NCBI GenBank assembly: GCA_011947345.1
Contig: JAAVTG010000005.1
Location: 151,338 to 215,337 of the forward strand
Length of the DNA stretch: 64,000 bases
From: Phytophthora quininea
Taxonomy: Eukaryota; Oomycota; Peronosporomycetes; Peronosporales; Peronosporaceae
Direction: 5' to 3'
The position numbers were made by a program, and so were the translations under genes. Below the pieces are notes generated by a model. The model was given only the letters and a program-made list of their open reading frames with translations, had not been told where the DNA came from and did no database searches. This document shows positions 33,691 through 45,000 of the stretch, in pieces. The number at the start of each line of letters is the position of its first letter. The stretch's first letter is position 1.

Positions 33691-34938
33691 CTAACTCGAT
33701 GATTTCCCTCTCGACGCAGCGATCAAATTGCCGGAGGGGAACGTCAACTCCCATGAGTTCTGTGAATGTGGATACCCACGCCACTTCACGAAGTACTGGA
33801 TACGTCCTCTGCGACGACGTCGCGCAAGAAGTTGTTCCACATGATAGTGGAGCTCTTCATTATCATCGAGAAGAGCTGGGGGTGGACGGCGGTCCGTCTG
33901 CCTTCCAGCAGGTGCCGATGTCGGCGATGCAGCTCCACGAGCAATTGCCTGTAACTCCCACACGTTGCCTTTGCCGTTAGCATCGGCGTGTTCCTTTTGA
34001 ACATCTTGGCTTTCAGCCATCGCGCCGCGCACACTGCGTAAGACGCTCAACCTCGTCGAGAGGAAGTCATCGACTTGCTTGCGTACCGCAAGAGGGCTGA
34101 CATCAGCAAGCTCGGGAGCTATCCCTCCCCCACCAAGCCCGTGGCCACGAAGTGGCGGGGAAAGGGGTGACGCACGGGTGCGCTAAGCCGTTCACGTAGA
34201 ACGGAGTGAATCCTGAAGAGGCATGCACGGCATTGTTCAATGCAAACTCGACAAGCGGGAGCATGGCGCTCCACCGCTTAGGAGTTTCAGCGCACACGCT
34301 GCGCAAGACGTCCTTGACGATGCGATTGACGCGTTCGGTCTGACCGTGGGTCTGCAGATGGTCCGCCGTGGGCATGTCCAGTCGTGTGTCTAGCACCCAA
34401 AGACGGACGTCCAAAACTTCCCCGTGAAGCGCGGATCTCGATCCGAGACGATCGTCTCCGGCAGCCCATGCTGCCGAACGACGCGATCGATGAACAGCGA
34501 GGCTGTACTCTCCCCATCAATGGAGTCCGGCACCGCCACTAAGTGAGCCATCTTGCTCAATCGGTCAACAAAGACCACAATACCCGTGTTGCCTGCCGAG
34601 TCCTTCGGCAGGCCAAACACAAAGTCCATACTCATGGACTGCCAACACCCACTGGATACAGGCAAGCTCTCCAGCGGCGCCGCTGCATCCGGCGAGGGTT
34701 TTACCCGTTGACACGTCTCGCACGTGCGGACCCACTTGTACAGCTTGGGCCACCAGTACATGGAGCTCACTGAGCTATAGGTCTTCTCGCGACCAAGATG
34801 GCCGCTCGTGGGAGCGTCGTGAACCTCGTAGAGTATCCGTTCCTCATCATGAGGCACACCCACACGTGGAGGGTTATCGGGACCCGTGCTGTAGTACAGC
34901 AGGCCGCCATCGCAGGCGTAGCGATGCGGCACGCGCGC
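33691..34938 (-). pseudogene. Gypsy integrase with C-terminal chromodomain (left arm)
   Basis: Minus-strand frames 34932-34390, 34414-34103 and 34050-33691 carry, in order, an H2C2 zinc-binding segment (GHLGREKTYSS followed by CETCQ), the integrase core with MDFVFGLPKD (first Asp), IVSDRDPRFTGKFW (second Asp) and GQTERVNRIVKDVLR (Glu), and a chromodomain with QYFVKWRGYPHSQNSWE. Integrase inserts the cDNA, and the chromodomain is thought to steer insertion to modified chromatin. Frameshifts near 34410 and 34060 break it, and the end of the chromodomain shifts frame again after NSWE. Confidence 0.92.
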
Positions 34939-36240
34939 AAGCGCCCAGACAGTTCTGTCTTCGAGTCTTTAAACTCCTCACTCCCCAGAATGCGCAGCAA
35001 TGCGACACAGGACTCGTCCTGTGCATACGCTGCTCGGATCAAATCTGTCACCGACGACGTCACCATCGTGACATGAGAAAGCTCATAGTCCAGTCGGCGC
35101 GACAGCGCATTGGCCAGGACATTTTGCCTGCCAGGCTTGTTCTTCACCTCGAAGTTGTACTCCGCGAAGAAGGAGAGCCATCAGGCCATCCTCTGCGAGA
35201 GGTGAGGCGACTGTGTCGCAGTGTGTAGCGACGCATGATCCGTGAAGATCACGAATGGCTTAGAGCCGAGCAGATGCACCCTGAATTTGGCGAGAGCGTA
35301 CTTCATTGCAAGTAGCTCCTTGTCGTGAACTGGGTAGTTCTTCTCCGCAGCTTTAAGCTGGCGAGACTCAAACGCGATCACACGTTCACGCCCCTCGGCG
35401 TCAACTTGAAGCAAAGAGCAGCCTATGGCAAAATCGGAAGCGTCACAGACGACGCTAAACGGACGATCGGGGTCCGGCAGCGCCAGTATCGGCGCCTGCA
35501 GGAGGCTCTCCTTGATCTGCGCAAACGCAGCCTCGTGCTCGGCATGCCAACACCAGTCCGTATCCTTCTTAAGGAGATTGGACAATGGCCTAGCCAGCTC
35601 AGCGTAATTTTCGCTGTACTTGTGCAAGAAAATGGCGAGGCCAAGCCACTTGCGAAGGTCCTTCTGGTTCATAGGAACCGGCCAGTCAACAATGGCCTTC
35701 ACCTTGGCAGGATCTGCCCGCAAGCCACGCTTCCCAATGAAGCAGCCGAGGAAGGGAATCTCCTCGGCACCAAAGACACACTTGTCTGCGTTGGCGTACA
35801 GCTTATTCGTGCGCATGCACTCGAGCACCGCTCGCAGATGCTCCACGTGCATCTCGACGTCAGTCTTCCCGTGCTCAGCACGACTGTGGACGAAGATGTC
35901 GTCGAAGTATGTCTGTGCATACGCCCGATGAGGCCGGAACAACTGCGTCACGAGACGATTGAATGTCGCCGGCGCGTTCGACAGCCCTTGGGGCATAACG
36001 AGCCACTCCTAGAGCATGCCGCTCGGGGTGCTCACCGCTGTCAGCGGCACATCGCCCGCTCGCATGAGAAGTTGGTAATAGCCATCGACTAAGTCGAGCG
36101 CTCTATACATGGTACAACCAACCAAGTTGTTCTGAAGAACATCCTTTCTAGGAATCGGCGTCTGCGCCGGGATCGTGGCAGCGTTCAGCTTATTGAAAGC
36201 ATGAACGATGCGCCACTTGCCGTTAGGTTTTCTGACTCAG
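34939..36240 (-). pseudogene. Gypsy reverse transcriptase and RNase H (left arm)
   Basis: The frame 35996-35181 holds the RT palm with QTYFDDIFVHS (FDD form of the YxDD motif), the thumb and connection, and the RNase H motifs CDASDFAIG, HDKELLAMKYA and FTDHASLHTA. Upstream, the RT fingers (VRKPNGKWRIVHAFNKLN, near 36230) read in the same direction after a stop. An in-frame TAG at 36011-36009 replaces the Trp normally found in the segment before MPQGLSNAP. A TGA at 35183-35181 ends the RNase H frame just before WLSFFAEYNFEV, which continues to 34767. Both stops fit C:G to T:A transitions and are present in the right arm too. Confidence 0.93.
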
Positions 36241-36384
36241 AACATCGGCGTGGAGTGCGGAGACTTGCTCTCACGCACAAGCCCTGTCGCGTGCTTAGCA
36301 CGGAAGAAGGCGTCAATGACGTCGCACTGCTCCTTCGGCAAGGCCCACTGGCGTGTGACGCAGTACTCCGTTCCGGGAACCAGG

Positions 36385-37714
36385 TCAATTTATGACGGAC
36401 CCCTCGGTCAGGAGGGGGCCGCTAGGTGGCTCCTTCGAGACAATGTCTCCATACTCCTTAAGCAAATAATAGAAGGGGTCAGTCGGGTCCTTCAGGATCG
36501 CTGACCCACTCCGCGCATTCAATGCTTTCTTGGTCTCGACCAAGACCGACTCGTCCGCGAGGGACGACGAGTTCAACTCGTCTTCGGGTCGAATGATGAC
36601 CACTTCGGCAAGCTCGCCGTCCTTCAGCGCCGCCCCAAACTCGGCGACGGACATCTCGTCCAGCTCTAAGAGCTCGCCAACACTTGGCAGGTCATCGAGG
36701 CGCATGCCTCCTTCGATCGCACCCGTCACTCCGTCGACGAGAGTGTAGAGCTGCTCACAGCCCGACCGCTGAGCACTGCTAGGCGCGGTCGACGCCCTTG
36801 GCGCTACAGACACCTTGTGTCGCGCGCGCCGCGCTTTCCGACGCCTCCGCCTCGCCGAGGCACGTCCAGACGGGGACGGGGATCACTGCGCCCTCGGCGC
36901 CTCTCGAATGGGTGGATTCGCCCGAGGGGGCGCCACGCGAAGCGTCGTGAGATCTTTGATCGCGGGCGGCACTCGCCGCAGTCGACGTAACGACCTTCCC
37001 TGAAGGCCCAGTGTCACTTCGGACACCCAGCGACTCGCTCGGTCCACGACCGACGAAGCTCAGTGGAGTACGTTTCACCGCACAATTAACAGACCTCAAA
37101 CGCTCGGTGTCCGGGACACTCAGTGACACACTCGGTCTGAAACTGCAGCCACTCGACGGAGTACGTGCCGCCGCACAACTTTCAGGACCACAGTCCTTCA
37201 CGGTGCCGTCCACCAACTCGGAACACCGACACCCAGCACCATGGTCGACTCGGCCCAGTGCTTGCGCCAATAGCGCTTCTGCTTCCTAACAGAGGTGGGT
37301 TCATGACTCGCCAAAGCTCCGCTAGGAGCGATACGTGTAGCGCCCAAGATCTTCGACCACCAAATCGATCCATGGCTCGTGGCACTCTAGCCACGCCATG
37401 CCAAGGATGAGGTCGTACCTCGAATCTAGGTCAAGGACCAGACAGCGTTCCACGCTATCGAAGTCCAAGAACTTCAGCCTAAGCTCCATCGGGACCCTCG
37501 GCACCGTGACACAAGCCCCCGTCGCGAGACGGATAGTGACCGTGTCGCCACTTCGCCCTTGAAGAGCCTCAGCGTACCACTGGCTATCTCGAACGGTAGA
37601 GTGTCTGACATAGTTGCCAGAGCCTATCAAGACTACCCTCGGTTTATCGAGGTTTCCCTCTGACGAGTCAGTGTCCTGCTTGAGAGTCCACTTCACTAAC
37701 TCGATGTAACACAA
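36385..37714 (-). pseudogene. Gypsy protease-like region and protease-RT linker (left arm)
   Basis: The frame 37714-37322 resembles a retropepsin-like domain: a VLIGSGNYVRHSTV segment where active proteases have an Asp-Ser/Thr-Gly motif, and LDSRYDLILGMAWL near the end. The catalytic Asp is missing. The frame 36813-36385 covers the acidic linker that ends with DPFYYLLKEYGDIVSKEPPS just before RT. The stretch 37320-36815 between them reads in several frames as Ser/Arg-rich sequence and is probably decayed linker. Confidence 0.75.
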
Positions 37715-38099
37715 ACGATCTTACACGGTCATATCCAACGTAAACTTCCGCGGTGTAGTCTTCAAGAGTCTTCCTTCAACGTCTCGGGCCTGAATCACCT
37801 ATTCATGAGTTCCAGCGGGTGCTGTTAGCAGATCGCGCCGCACAACACAATGCATCTCATCAGCGTCAACCAACATTTTCGCGTGACGCCTTTGTACGAG
37901 CGTATCTACAAGAAAAGATCAGCGCCTTCAAATTGGACCATATTTAAACGGAGCCCCATCACGCAGACAGATGTGTCGATGACAGTTCTCTCGTCAGATA
38001 GGTCTTTCATCTCGAACGTGACCGGTCATTCATTCTCACGGAGATTCTGATCCGCATGACTCAACGGATACTCCACTTACATCCATTGAGCTCGTTTCC

Positions 38100-38400
38100 C
38101 TGACGCTTCCAAAGGTAGTCCAAGATGCGATGACCAGCTCGCGACAGTAAAAACACAGTCTCTGACGGCGACACTGCTCGAACGTTGGGCGGGATGTCAT
38201 GTAGGAAATGTCCATGGGTTTAAGTCCGTCGCGTCGTCCGCTTTAGTTTCGACGACCACCAAGATGCGCCTTTTGTAGGCTTGAGCAGCGGAAATGGCTT
38301 CCTTCAGCGAGCTGCAGTTGAGATAGCTACCTTGCGCGTCGAGCTTATCAATCCCTAACAGTATTGCGCCCTTGCGTATGTCGGACCCGACCTAGAATCA
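38100..38400 (-). pseudogene. Gypsy Gag C-terminal remnant with damaged zinc knuckle (left arm)
   Basis: On the minus strand the segment near 38156-38112 reads QCRRQRLCFYC with a shifted GHRIL next to it. This is the start of a CCHC nucleic-acid-binding knuckle that lacks its last Cys. Before it, KLDAQSYLNCSSLKEAISAA (about 38350) resembles the end of a capsid domain. The N-terminal part of Gag is absent. The mirror copy is at 60290-60590. Confidence 0.65.
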
Positions 38401-38516
38401 TAACGGCAAAACTCCGAATTTGCATCTGTCATTTTCTACAAGGTATCGAACCACTAGTTTTACGGAAGATCCGCGGATGATTTTCAACGAATCGAGTATG
38501 GAGATAGAATTCATCA

Positions 38517-39005
38517 TATGCTAAGTACTGTCAGTCCGTAACCCTGCGTGGCTGCCACAGCATCTACATCACATTCACCAGCAAGCACTATAAAACTACA
38601 AACAAATGTACGACCTCGCCGCCTGATGCATCATTCTGTCGAAACCCAACAGACCATGTATCGCATTGATACTAGTAACATAAACGCAAACGTTGTGAAG
38701 ACATTGCCCACGCACTTGACAACAATTGTAGGTCAGTTGAGCATCGACGATGGCTCCAACGAGAAGCATAAATTAATGAACTCGTCCATGTGCCAGAACA
38801 CAAATCTAACGTCACGTTCCGGGTACAAAACCCAGAAGACGGCGGCCAGCGACTCGAAGCCGCATGCAGAAGGCCCGGCATTTTGCAGACCTCGACGCGA
38901 CCGACGTCTGTTGCGCCGCGGGTGGTGGCAGTGCCGCCATGACGGCTAGAGTACAGGTCCGTGGCCGCTTGCCGAGTCCCAAGCGCCGAAGACGACGGCC
39001 AAGCA
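38517..39005 (+). pseudogene. Crypton C-terminal fragment fused to one 153-bp satellite monomer (left arm)
   Basis: From 38517 the sequence follows the Crypton-like gene at 54092: ATGCTAAG, then the CGTGGCTGCCACAGCATCTACATCAC stretch, and the catalytic end LMHHSVETQQTMYR at about 38626-38667, with the conserved His and Tyr of tyrosine recombinases. After a deletion in the Ser/Asn-rich tail it passes at about 38826 into slightly more than one copy of the 153-bp satellite monomer, in the same orientation relative to the recombinase as in the full copy. It is diverged from the full copy by many substitutions. It lies between the truncated gypsy Gag and a spacer. Confidence 0.85.
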
Positions 39006-40321
39006 AGTTTCGTATCGTTTCGTTACTGCTGACGGAACCACAGCAGGGAGTGATAGCCAATGTAAAAAGATGACGGGGACCGCTGGCACGATGTCGTCCC
39101 CTCCATTTCGCATCTGCCGCAAATGGTACTCTAATTCCGGACAGCACGGCATGTGAAGCTTCCAGCAGCCAACCATGACCTCGACGCCACAGCGAGGCCC
39201 ATCAATGATGTCCGTCGCCAGGACAGCTCGTAGGAAAGCGAGTTGGCGCTACTGTCAAGCGATGGTACCGAAGGCCCGAGCTTGGTAGCCGAAACGGAAG
39301 ATCTACTCCTGAACGTGCTGGCAGCAATACGTTGCTTCTCTCGCAGACTTCGAGCTGTAAGTCTTCGAGGTCCTTATCGAGACTGGGAGTTCTGTCGCGC
39401 TGCTTCTTCCGGTACTGAGCCGCCCACGGTTCTTGGCTTCGCGCTCATGGACGGCGGCAACCCGATCAGTCCACGAATTGCCGGCTGCCGAAATGGCTGG
39501 CAACATGGTCCTTGGCGTTGTGTGTCGATACCTGGCTGAGACTTGCCAGCTTTGATACGATGTCAATTACCCGCTGATCTTGTCTGTCATTTGCTGGCTT
39601 TCTTGCTCAAGTGCCGGGGCGGTTCTCGACTGATTCCAAATGCACGAGCTGGATGACTTTGGCGATCAAACTTCATCGGCGAGACGGCAGAAGAAAAGAA
39701 TCGTTGGATGCGGAGGGCGACACGGCCGTCGATACGGCGGCATTTCTCCATTGCCCGATAGTGGAGAGTTCCACAACGTTCATCATCTTGTCGTCGCGCA
39801 GGGCCGCAAAACGGCGCCGAGACTGCTGGGGCCACGCGAGTTGTCGTCAGTGTGGCGTCCTTAGGATCGGCGTTGTCTTGGTGGATGAACCGCAGATTGA
39901 ACCGCAATGGCTAACACGCTCTGCTTCGAAGGCGGCATCCTGTAGTTCTCGACAGCCAGCGAAGTGTCCACCCCAGGGTGGGACAGCTCGCGAAAGTGTG
40001 TGTAAGCTTCGACCGAGTTGAGCTGCGGCAATCAGCGGTCAGTGAAGCCATCAGCACTGGGCTGTCAGGTTTGAGGTTGTCAAGTGCTGTCAGGTCCTGG
40101 TTCTAGAGATGCTAGCCCACGGAGCCTGGGCGCGTCATGGGACCCACGTACACACGCAGCGTGTCCCCGTGGATAGGGGCCATGGGAGACTCTGTGTCAT
40201 GAAGTAGGCTTCTGAAGTAGGATCCCGAAGTCGTAAAAAAGTTTTTTTTTTTTTTAAATCTAGCGAACTTCCCCTTCAAAACCAGAAACCCACAAGAACC
40301 GACACCACGGGCAGTAGTAAC
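39006..40321. other. Spacer without a recognised gene (left arm)
   Basis: Several short open frames on both strands (for example 39587-39907 on the minus strand) show no recognised domain and are interrupted. One minus-strand piece reads IDIVSKLASLSQVSTHNAKD and could be a degraded gene. The last 80 bases hold a long A then T homopolymer (about 40235-40257) before the coiled-coil gene. The mirror copy is 58374-59683. Confidence 0.45.
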
Positions 40322-41854
40322 ATGGCAGAAAGCCAGCGTGCAGAGCGGCGCGCACGAGATGAACAGGACCCATCGACACTGACAGCCCTTCTAGTGCAGG
40401 CAAGAGAGGAGATCGCTGCACTGAAGGCGAGTCACAAATTCGCGATCGAATTGGCAAGAACACAAGCAGCTGCCGACGCACAGCTCGAGGTCGCAGTTTC
40501 TCGGGCCGACAATACCAGACTTAAGCAAGTCAATGCTCGTCTTGAACAGGAGCTGGCAGTTATTAGCCTTAACTTGACCCAAGAACAGCTCCGGAGAGAG
40601 CTAGCAGCGACCAAGACCGACCTGGTTTCATGTCAGCAAGCCCTAGCCGTTGCTCATGCAAACGAGGTTAATCACGATCAAGCCCTTGCGGACGCAAAGA
40701 GCAAGTCCCAGACAACGAAAATGGAGTTGAAGAAAAGATAGTCGAATTACAAGAAGCGCGAACGCTATTGTTGGCGGCACGATTGGAGCTCTTACAAACC
40801 AAGAATAATCTCGACATCACGAAGCAGACACTCACCGATGCTAAGGAGTCGTACAAACAGAAACTCGCCGCTGTCAGGGAATTACACGCACAGAAGCTTG
40901 CCGATGTCAAGGCATTACACGCACAAAAGCTCGCCGATGTCAAGGAATCGGACGACCGGAATCTCACCACCGTCAAGGAGTCATATGAACGTGAGCGTGT
41001 TTCCGCTCATGAGATATACCAACAGGGAATTAGCGCCGTCGCTGAAACACAAGAACGATCGTACGATCGGCTACTGAGCATATCAACTCAATCTCTCAAG
41101 CGCGAGCTACAAACAGCAAAGTGGCAGTTGCAGGAGATGGCCGGGAATCTACGAACGGCGATTGGTGTTAGTGACAAGCTAGCAGACCTTGGTCTACAAA
41201 TCACAAGTAATGTCCGAGCAATCAAGTCGGACATGAAGAAGAAGGGGTATATCACTGGACCTGTCGGTAAGCGGTACATGGCCCCCATGATCATGCCGGA
41301 CGTGGATGACGAGGATATCTGCGTGACGTATATGATTGCTAACACGCCCGAGGACGTCGCTGAGCGAATCCAACAACGGCACGGGAAGCAGGTGCCCCAT
41401 ACCCAAGTGATCGAAGTTGATTCTGAAGAAGAAGCAGCCAGTATCCAGCGATCTATTGCAGAACGAGGCAAGGCGCTCGTAAAGCGCAAACGCGAGCAGT
41501 CTCCGGTATGAAACATCTACTTACTTGTGTGCTTGATTTCATTTTCTAATCAGGGTTGTGCGTTTGCTGTGTGCCCAGGAAATAGATGTCGACATCACCC
41601 TCCAATCCAACATGTGCATGCGAATGGCCGAGGACCAAGCGCTTCCGCGCGACCAATACTTAGATTTATTTCGTGTGGGGTTCTCGCCCGAGGAGTCATT
41701 AATGCGCACGTTATCGTCGATAACACAGAAGTTGGAATCTGTTGCAATCGATGAGATCAAGACAATTCCTCGTGATGTTATGACCACCACTGTCGATGGC
41801 AATGTTGAAAGCCTCGATTCCGACGAAAAATCTGAACAAAACTGTGCGCCATGA
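40322..41854 (+). pseudogene. Coiled-coil protein of unknown function with one intron (left arm)
   Basis: Frame 1 (40322-40741) starts MAESQRAERRARDEQ and is a long Ala/Glu/Lys-rich coiled coil. A one-base frame change near 40725 leads into frame 2 (VEEKIVELQEARTLL and onward, to 41505), which contains heptads with LAAVRELHAQKLADVKALHA and a C-terminal basic KRKREQSP. A 73-nt intron (41506 GTATGA to 41578 CCCAG, with CTAAT at about 41546) joins CCG to GAA in phase 0, and exon 2 ends at 41854. Without removing the intron a stop appears at once. Total length would be about 475 residues. No known family is recognised. The 153-bp array begins 180 bp downstream. Confidence 0.7.
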
Positions 41855-42030
41855 CACCCCAGTGGCCTTCTGGTGAAATGAAAGTTCTCAACATGTAAGT
41901 AGTCACCCCATTAAACAATTAAAAAAAAGATAACTAGCTTACAAAACACGATATCGCAGAAGTTGATCTCTAGCTCGCACCACTCTAAGCTCTTACTGCA
42001 TACAGTCTCTTTAATAACCTTCCAAACGTT

Positions 42031-45000
42031 GATGCGGCTTCGAGTCGCTGGCCGCCGTCTTCTGCGCTTGGGACTCGGCAAGCGGCCACGGATCCGTGCT
42101 CTAGCCGTCATGGCGGCACTGCCACCACCTGCGGCGCAACAGACGTCGGTCGCGTCGAGGTCTGCAAAATGCCGGGCCTTGTGTATGCGGCTTCGAGTCG
42201 CTGGCCGCCGTCTTCTGCGCTTGGGACTCGGCAAGCGGCCACGGATCCGTGCTCTAGCCGTCATGGCGGCACTGCCACCACCTGCGGCGCAACAGACGTC
42301 GGTCGCGTCGAGGTCTGCAAAATGCCGGGCCTTGTGTATGCGGCTTCGAGTCGCTGGCCGCCGTCTTCTGCGCTTGGGACTCGGCAAGCGGCCACGGATC
42401 CGTGCTCTAGCCGTCATGGCGGCACTGCCACCACCTGCGGCGCAACAGACGTCGGTCGCGTCGAGGTCTGCAAAATGCCGGGCCTTGTGTATGCGGCTTC
42501 GAGTCGCTGGCCGCCGTCTTCTGCGCTTGGGACTCGGCAAGCGGCCACGGATCCGTGCTCTAGCCGTCATGGCGGCACTGCCACCACCTGCGGCGCAACA
42601 GACGTCGGTCGCGTCGAGGTCTGCAAAATGCCGGGCCTTGTGTATGCGGCTTCGAGTCGCTGGCCGCCGTCTTCTGCGCTTGGGACTCGGCAAGCGGCCA
42701 CGGATCCGTGCTCTAGCCGTCATGGCGGCACTGCCACCACCTGCGGCGCAACAGACGTCGGTCGCGTCGAGGTCTGCAAAATGCCGGGCCTTGTGTATGC
42801 GGCTTCGAGTCGCTGGCCGCCGTCTTCTGCGCTTGGGACTCGGCAAGCGGCCACGGATCCGTGCTCTAGCCGTCATGGCGGCACTGCCACCACCTGCGGC
42901 GCAACAGACGTCGGTCGCGTCGAGGTCTGCAAAATGCCGGGCCTTGTGTATGCGGCTTCGAGTCGCTGGCCGCCGTCTTCTGCGCTTGGGACTCGGCAAG
43001 CGGCCACGGATCCGTGCTCTAGCCGTCATGGCGGCACTGCCACCACCTGCGGCGCAACAGACGTCGGTCGCGTCGAGGTCTGCAAAATGCCGGGCCTTGT
43101 GTATGCGGCTTCGAGTCGCTGGCCGCCGTCTTCTGCGCTTGGGACTCGGCAAGCGGCCACGGATCCGTGCTCTAGCCGTCATGGCGGCACTGCCACCACC
43201 TGCGGCGCAACAGACGTCGGTCGCGTCGAGGTCTGCAAAATGCCGGGCCTTGTGTATGCGGCTTCGAGTCGCTGGCCGCCGTCTTCTGCGCTTGGGACTC
43301 GGCAAGCGGCCACGGATCCGTGCTCTAGCCGTCATGGCGGCACTGCCACCACCTGCGGCGCAACAGACGTCGGTCGCGTCGAGGTCTGCAAAATGCCGGG
43401 CCTTGTGTATGCGGCTTCGAGTCGCTGGCCGCCGTCTTCTGCGCTTGGGACTCGGCAAGCGGCCACGGATCCGTGCTCTAGCCGTCATGGCGGCACTGCC
43501 ACCACCTGCGGCGCAACAGACGTCGGTCGCGTCGAGGTCTGCAAAATGCCGGGCCTTGTGTATGCGGCTTCGAGTCGCTGGCCGCCGTCTTCTGCGCTTG
43601 GGACTCGGCAAGCGGCCACGGATCCGTGCTCTAGCCGTCATGGCGGCACTGCCACCACCTGCGGCGCAACAGACGTCGGTCGCGTCGAGGTCTGCAAAAT
43701 GCCGGGCCTTGTGTATGCGGCTTCGAGTCGCTGGCCGCCGTCTTCTGCGCTTGGGACTCGGCAAGCGGCCACGGATCCGTGCTCTAGCCGTCATGGCGGC
43801 ACTGCCACCACCTGCGGCGCAACAGACGTCGGTCGCGTCGAGGTCTGCAAAATGCCGGGCCTTGTGTATGCGGCTTCGAGTCGCTGGCCGCCGTCTTCTG
43901 CGCTTGGGACTCGGCAAGCGGCCACGGATCCGTGCTCTAGCCGTCATGGCGGCACTGCCACCACCTGCGGCGCAACAGACGTCGGTCGCGTCGAGGTCTG
44001 CAAAATGCCGGGCCTTGTGTATGCGGCTTCGAGTCGCTGGCCGCCGTCTTCTGCGCTTGGGACTCGGCAAGCGGCCACGGATCCGTGCTCTAGCCGTCAT
44101 GGCGGCACTGCCACCACCTGCGGCGCAACAGACGTCGGTCGCGTCGAGGTCTGCAAAATGCCGGGCCTTGTGTATGCGGCTTCGAGTCGCTGGCCGCCGT
44201 CTTCTGCGCTTGGGACTCGGCAAGCGGCCACGGATCCGTGCTCTAGCCGTCATGGCGGCACTGCCACCACCTGCGGCGCAACAGACGTCGGTCGCGTCGA
44301 GGTCTGCAAAATGCCGGGCCTTGTGTATGCGGCTTCGAGTCGCTGGCCGCCGTCTTCTGCGCTTGGGACTCGGCAAGCGGCCACGGATCCGTGCTCTAGC
44401 CGTCATGGCGGCACTGCCACCACCTGCGGCGCAACAGACGTCGGTCGCGTCGAGGTCTGCAAAATGCCGGGCCTTGTGTATGCGGCTTCGAGTCGCTGGC
44501 CGCCGTCTTCTGCGCTTGGGACTCGGCAAGCGGCCACGGATCCGTGCTCTAGCCGTCATGGCGGCACTGCCACCACCTGCGGCGCAACAGACGTCGGTCG
44601 CGTCGAGGTCTGCAAAATGCCGGGCCTTGTGTATGCGGCTTCGAGTCGCTGGCCGCCGTCTTCTGCGCTTGGGACTCGGCAAGCGGCCACGGATCCGTGC
44701 TCTAGCCGTCATGGCGGCACTGCCACCACCTGCGGCGCAACAGACGTCGGTCGCGTCGAGGTCTGCAAAATGCCGGGCCTTGTGTATGCGGCTTCGAGTC
44801 GCTGGCCGCCGTCTTCTGCGCTTGGGACTCGGCAAGCGGCCACGGATCCGTGCTCTAGCCGTCATGGCGGCACTGCCACCACCTGCGGCGCAACAGACGT
44901 CGGTCGCGTCGAGGTCTGCAAAATGCCGGGCCTTGTGTATGCGGCTTCGAGTCGCTGGCCGCCGTCTTCTGCGCTTGGGACTCGGCAAGCGGCCACGGAT

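Larger units (their letters stand above)
33691..38400 (-). mobile_element. Ty3/gypsy chromovirus-type retrotransposon relic, left arm
   Basis: On the minus strand the order is Gag zinc knuckle remnant (about 38156-38112), protease-like region (37714-37322), linker (36813-36385), reverse transcriptase (about 36240-35480), RNase H (about 35480-35147), H2C2 and integrase (34932-34103) and chromodomain (34050-33691). This is the Ty3/gypsy order, with the C-terminal chromodomain of chromoviruses. The 5' end is missing: N-terminal Gag and the 5' LTR are replaced by a Crypton fragment beginning near 38517. Nonsense changes and frameshifts throughout show that it is dead. Confidence 0.93.

Noticed and set aside
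35325..36092. 255-codon plus-strand frame across the gypsy RT
   Set aside because: It is the reverse-strand shadow of the well-supported RT and RNase H frame.
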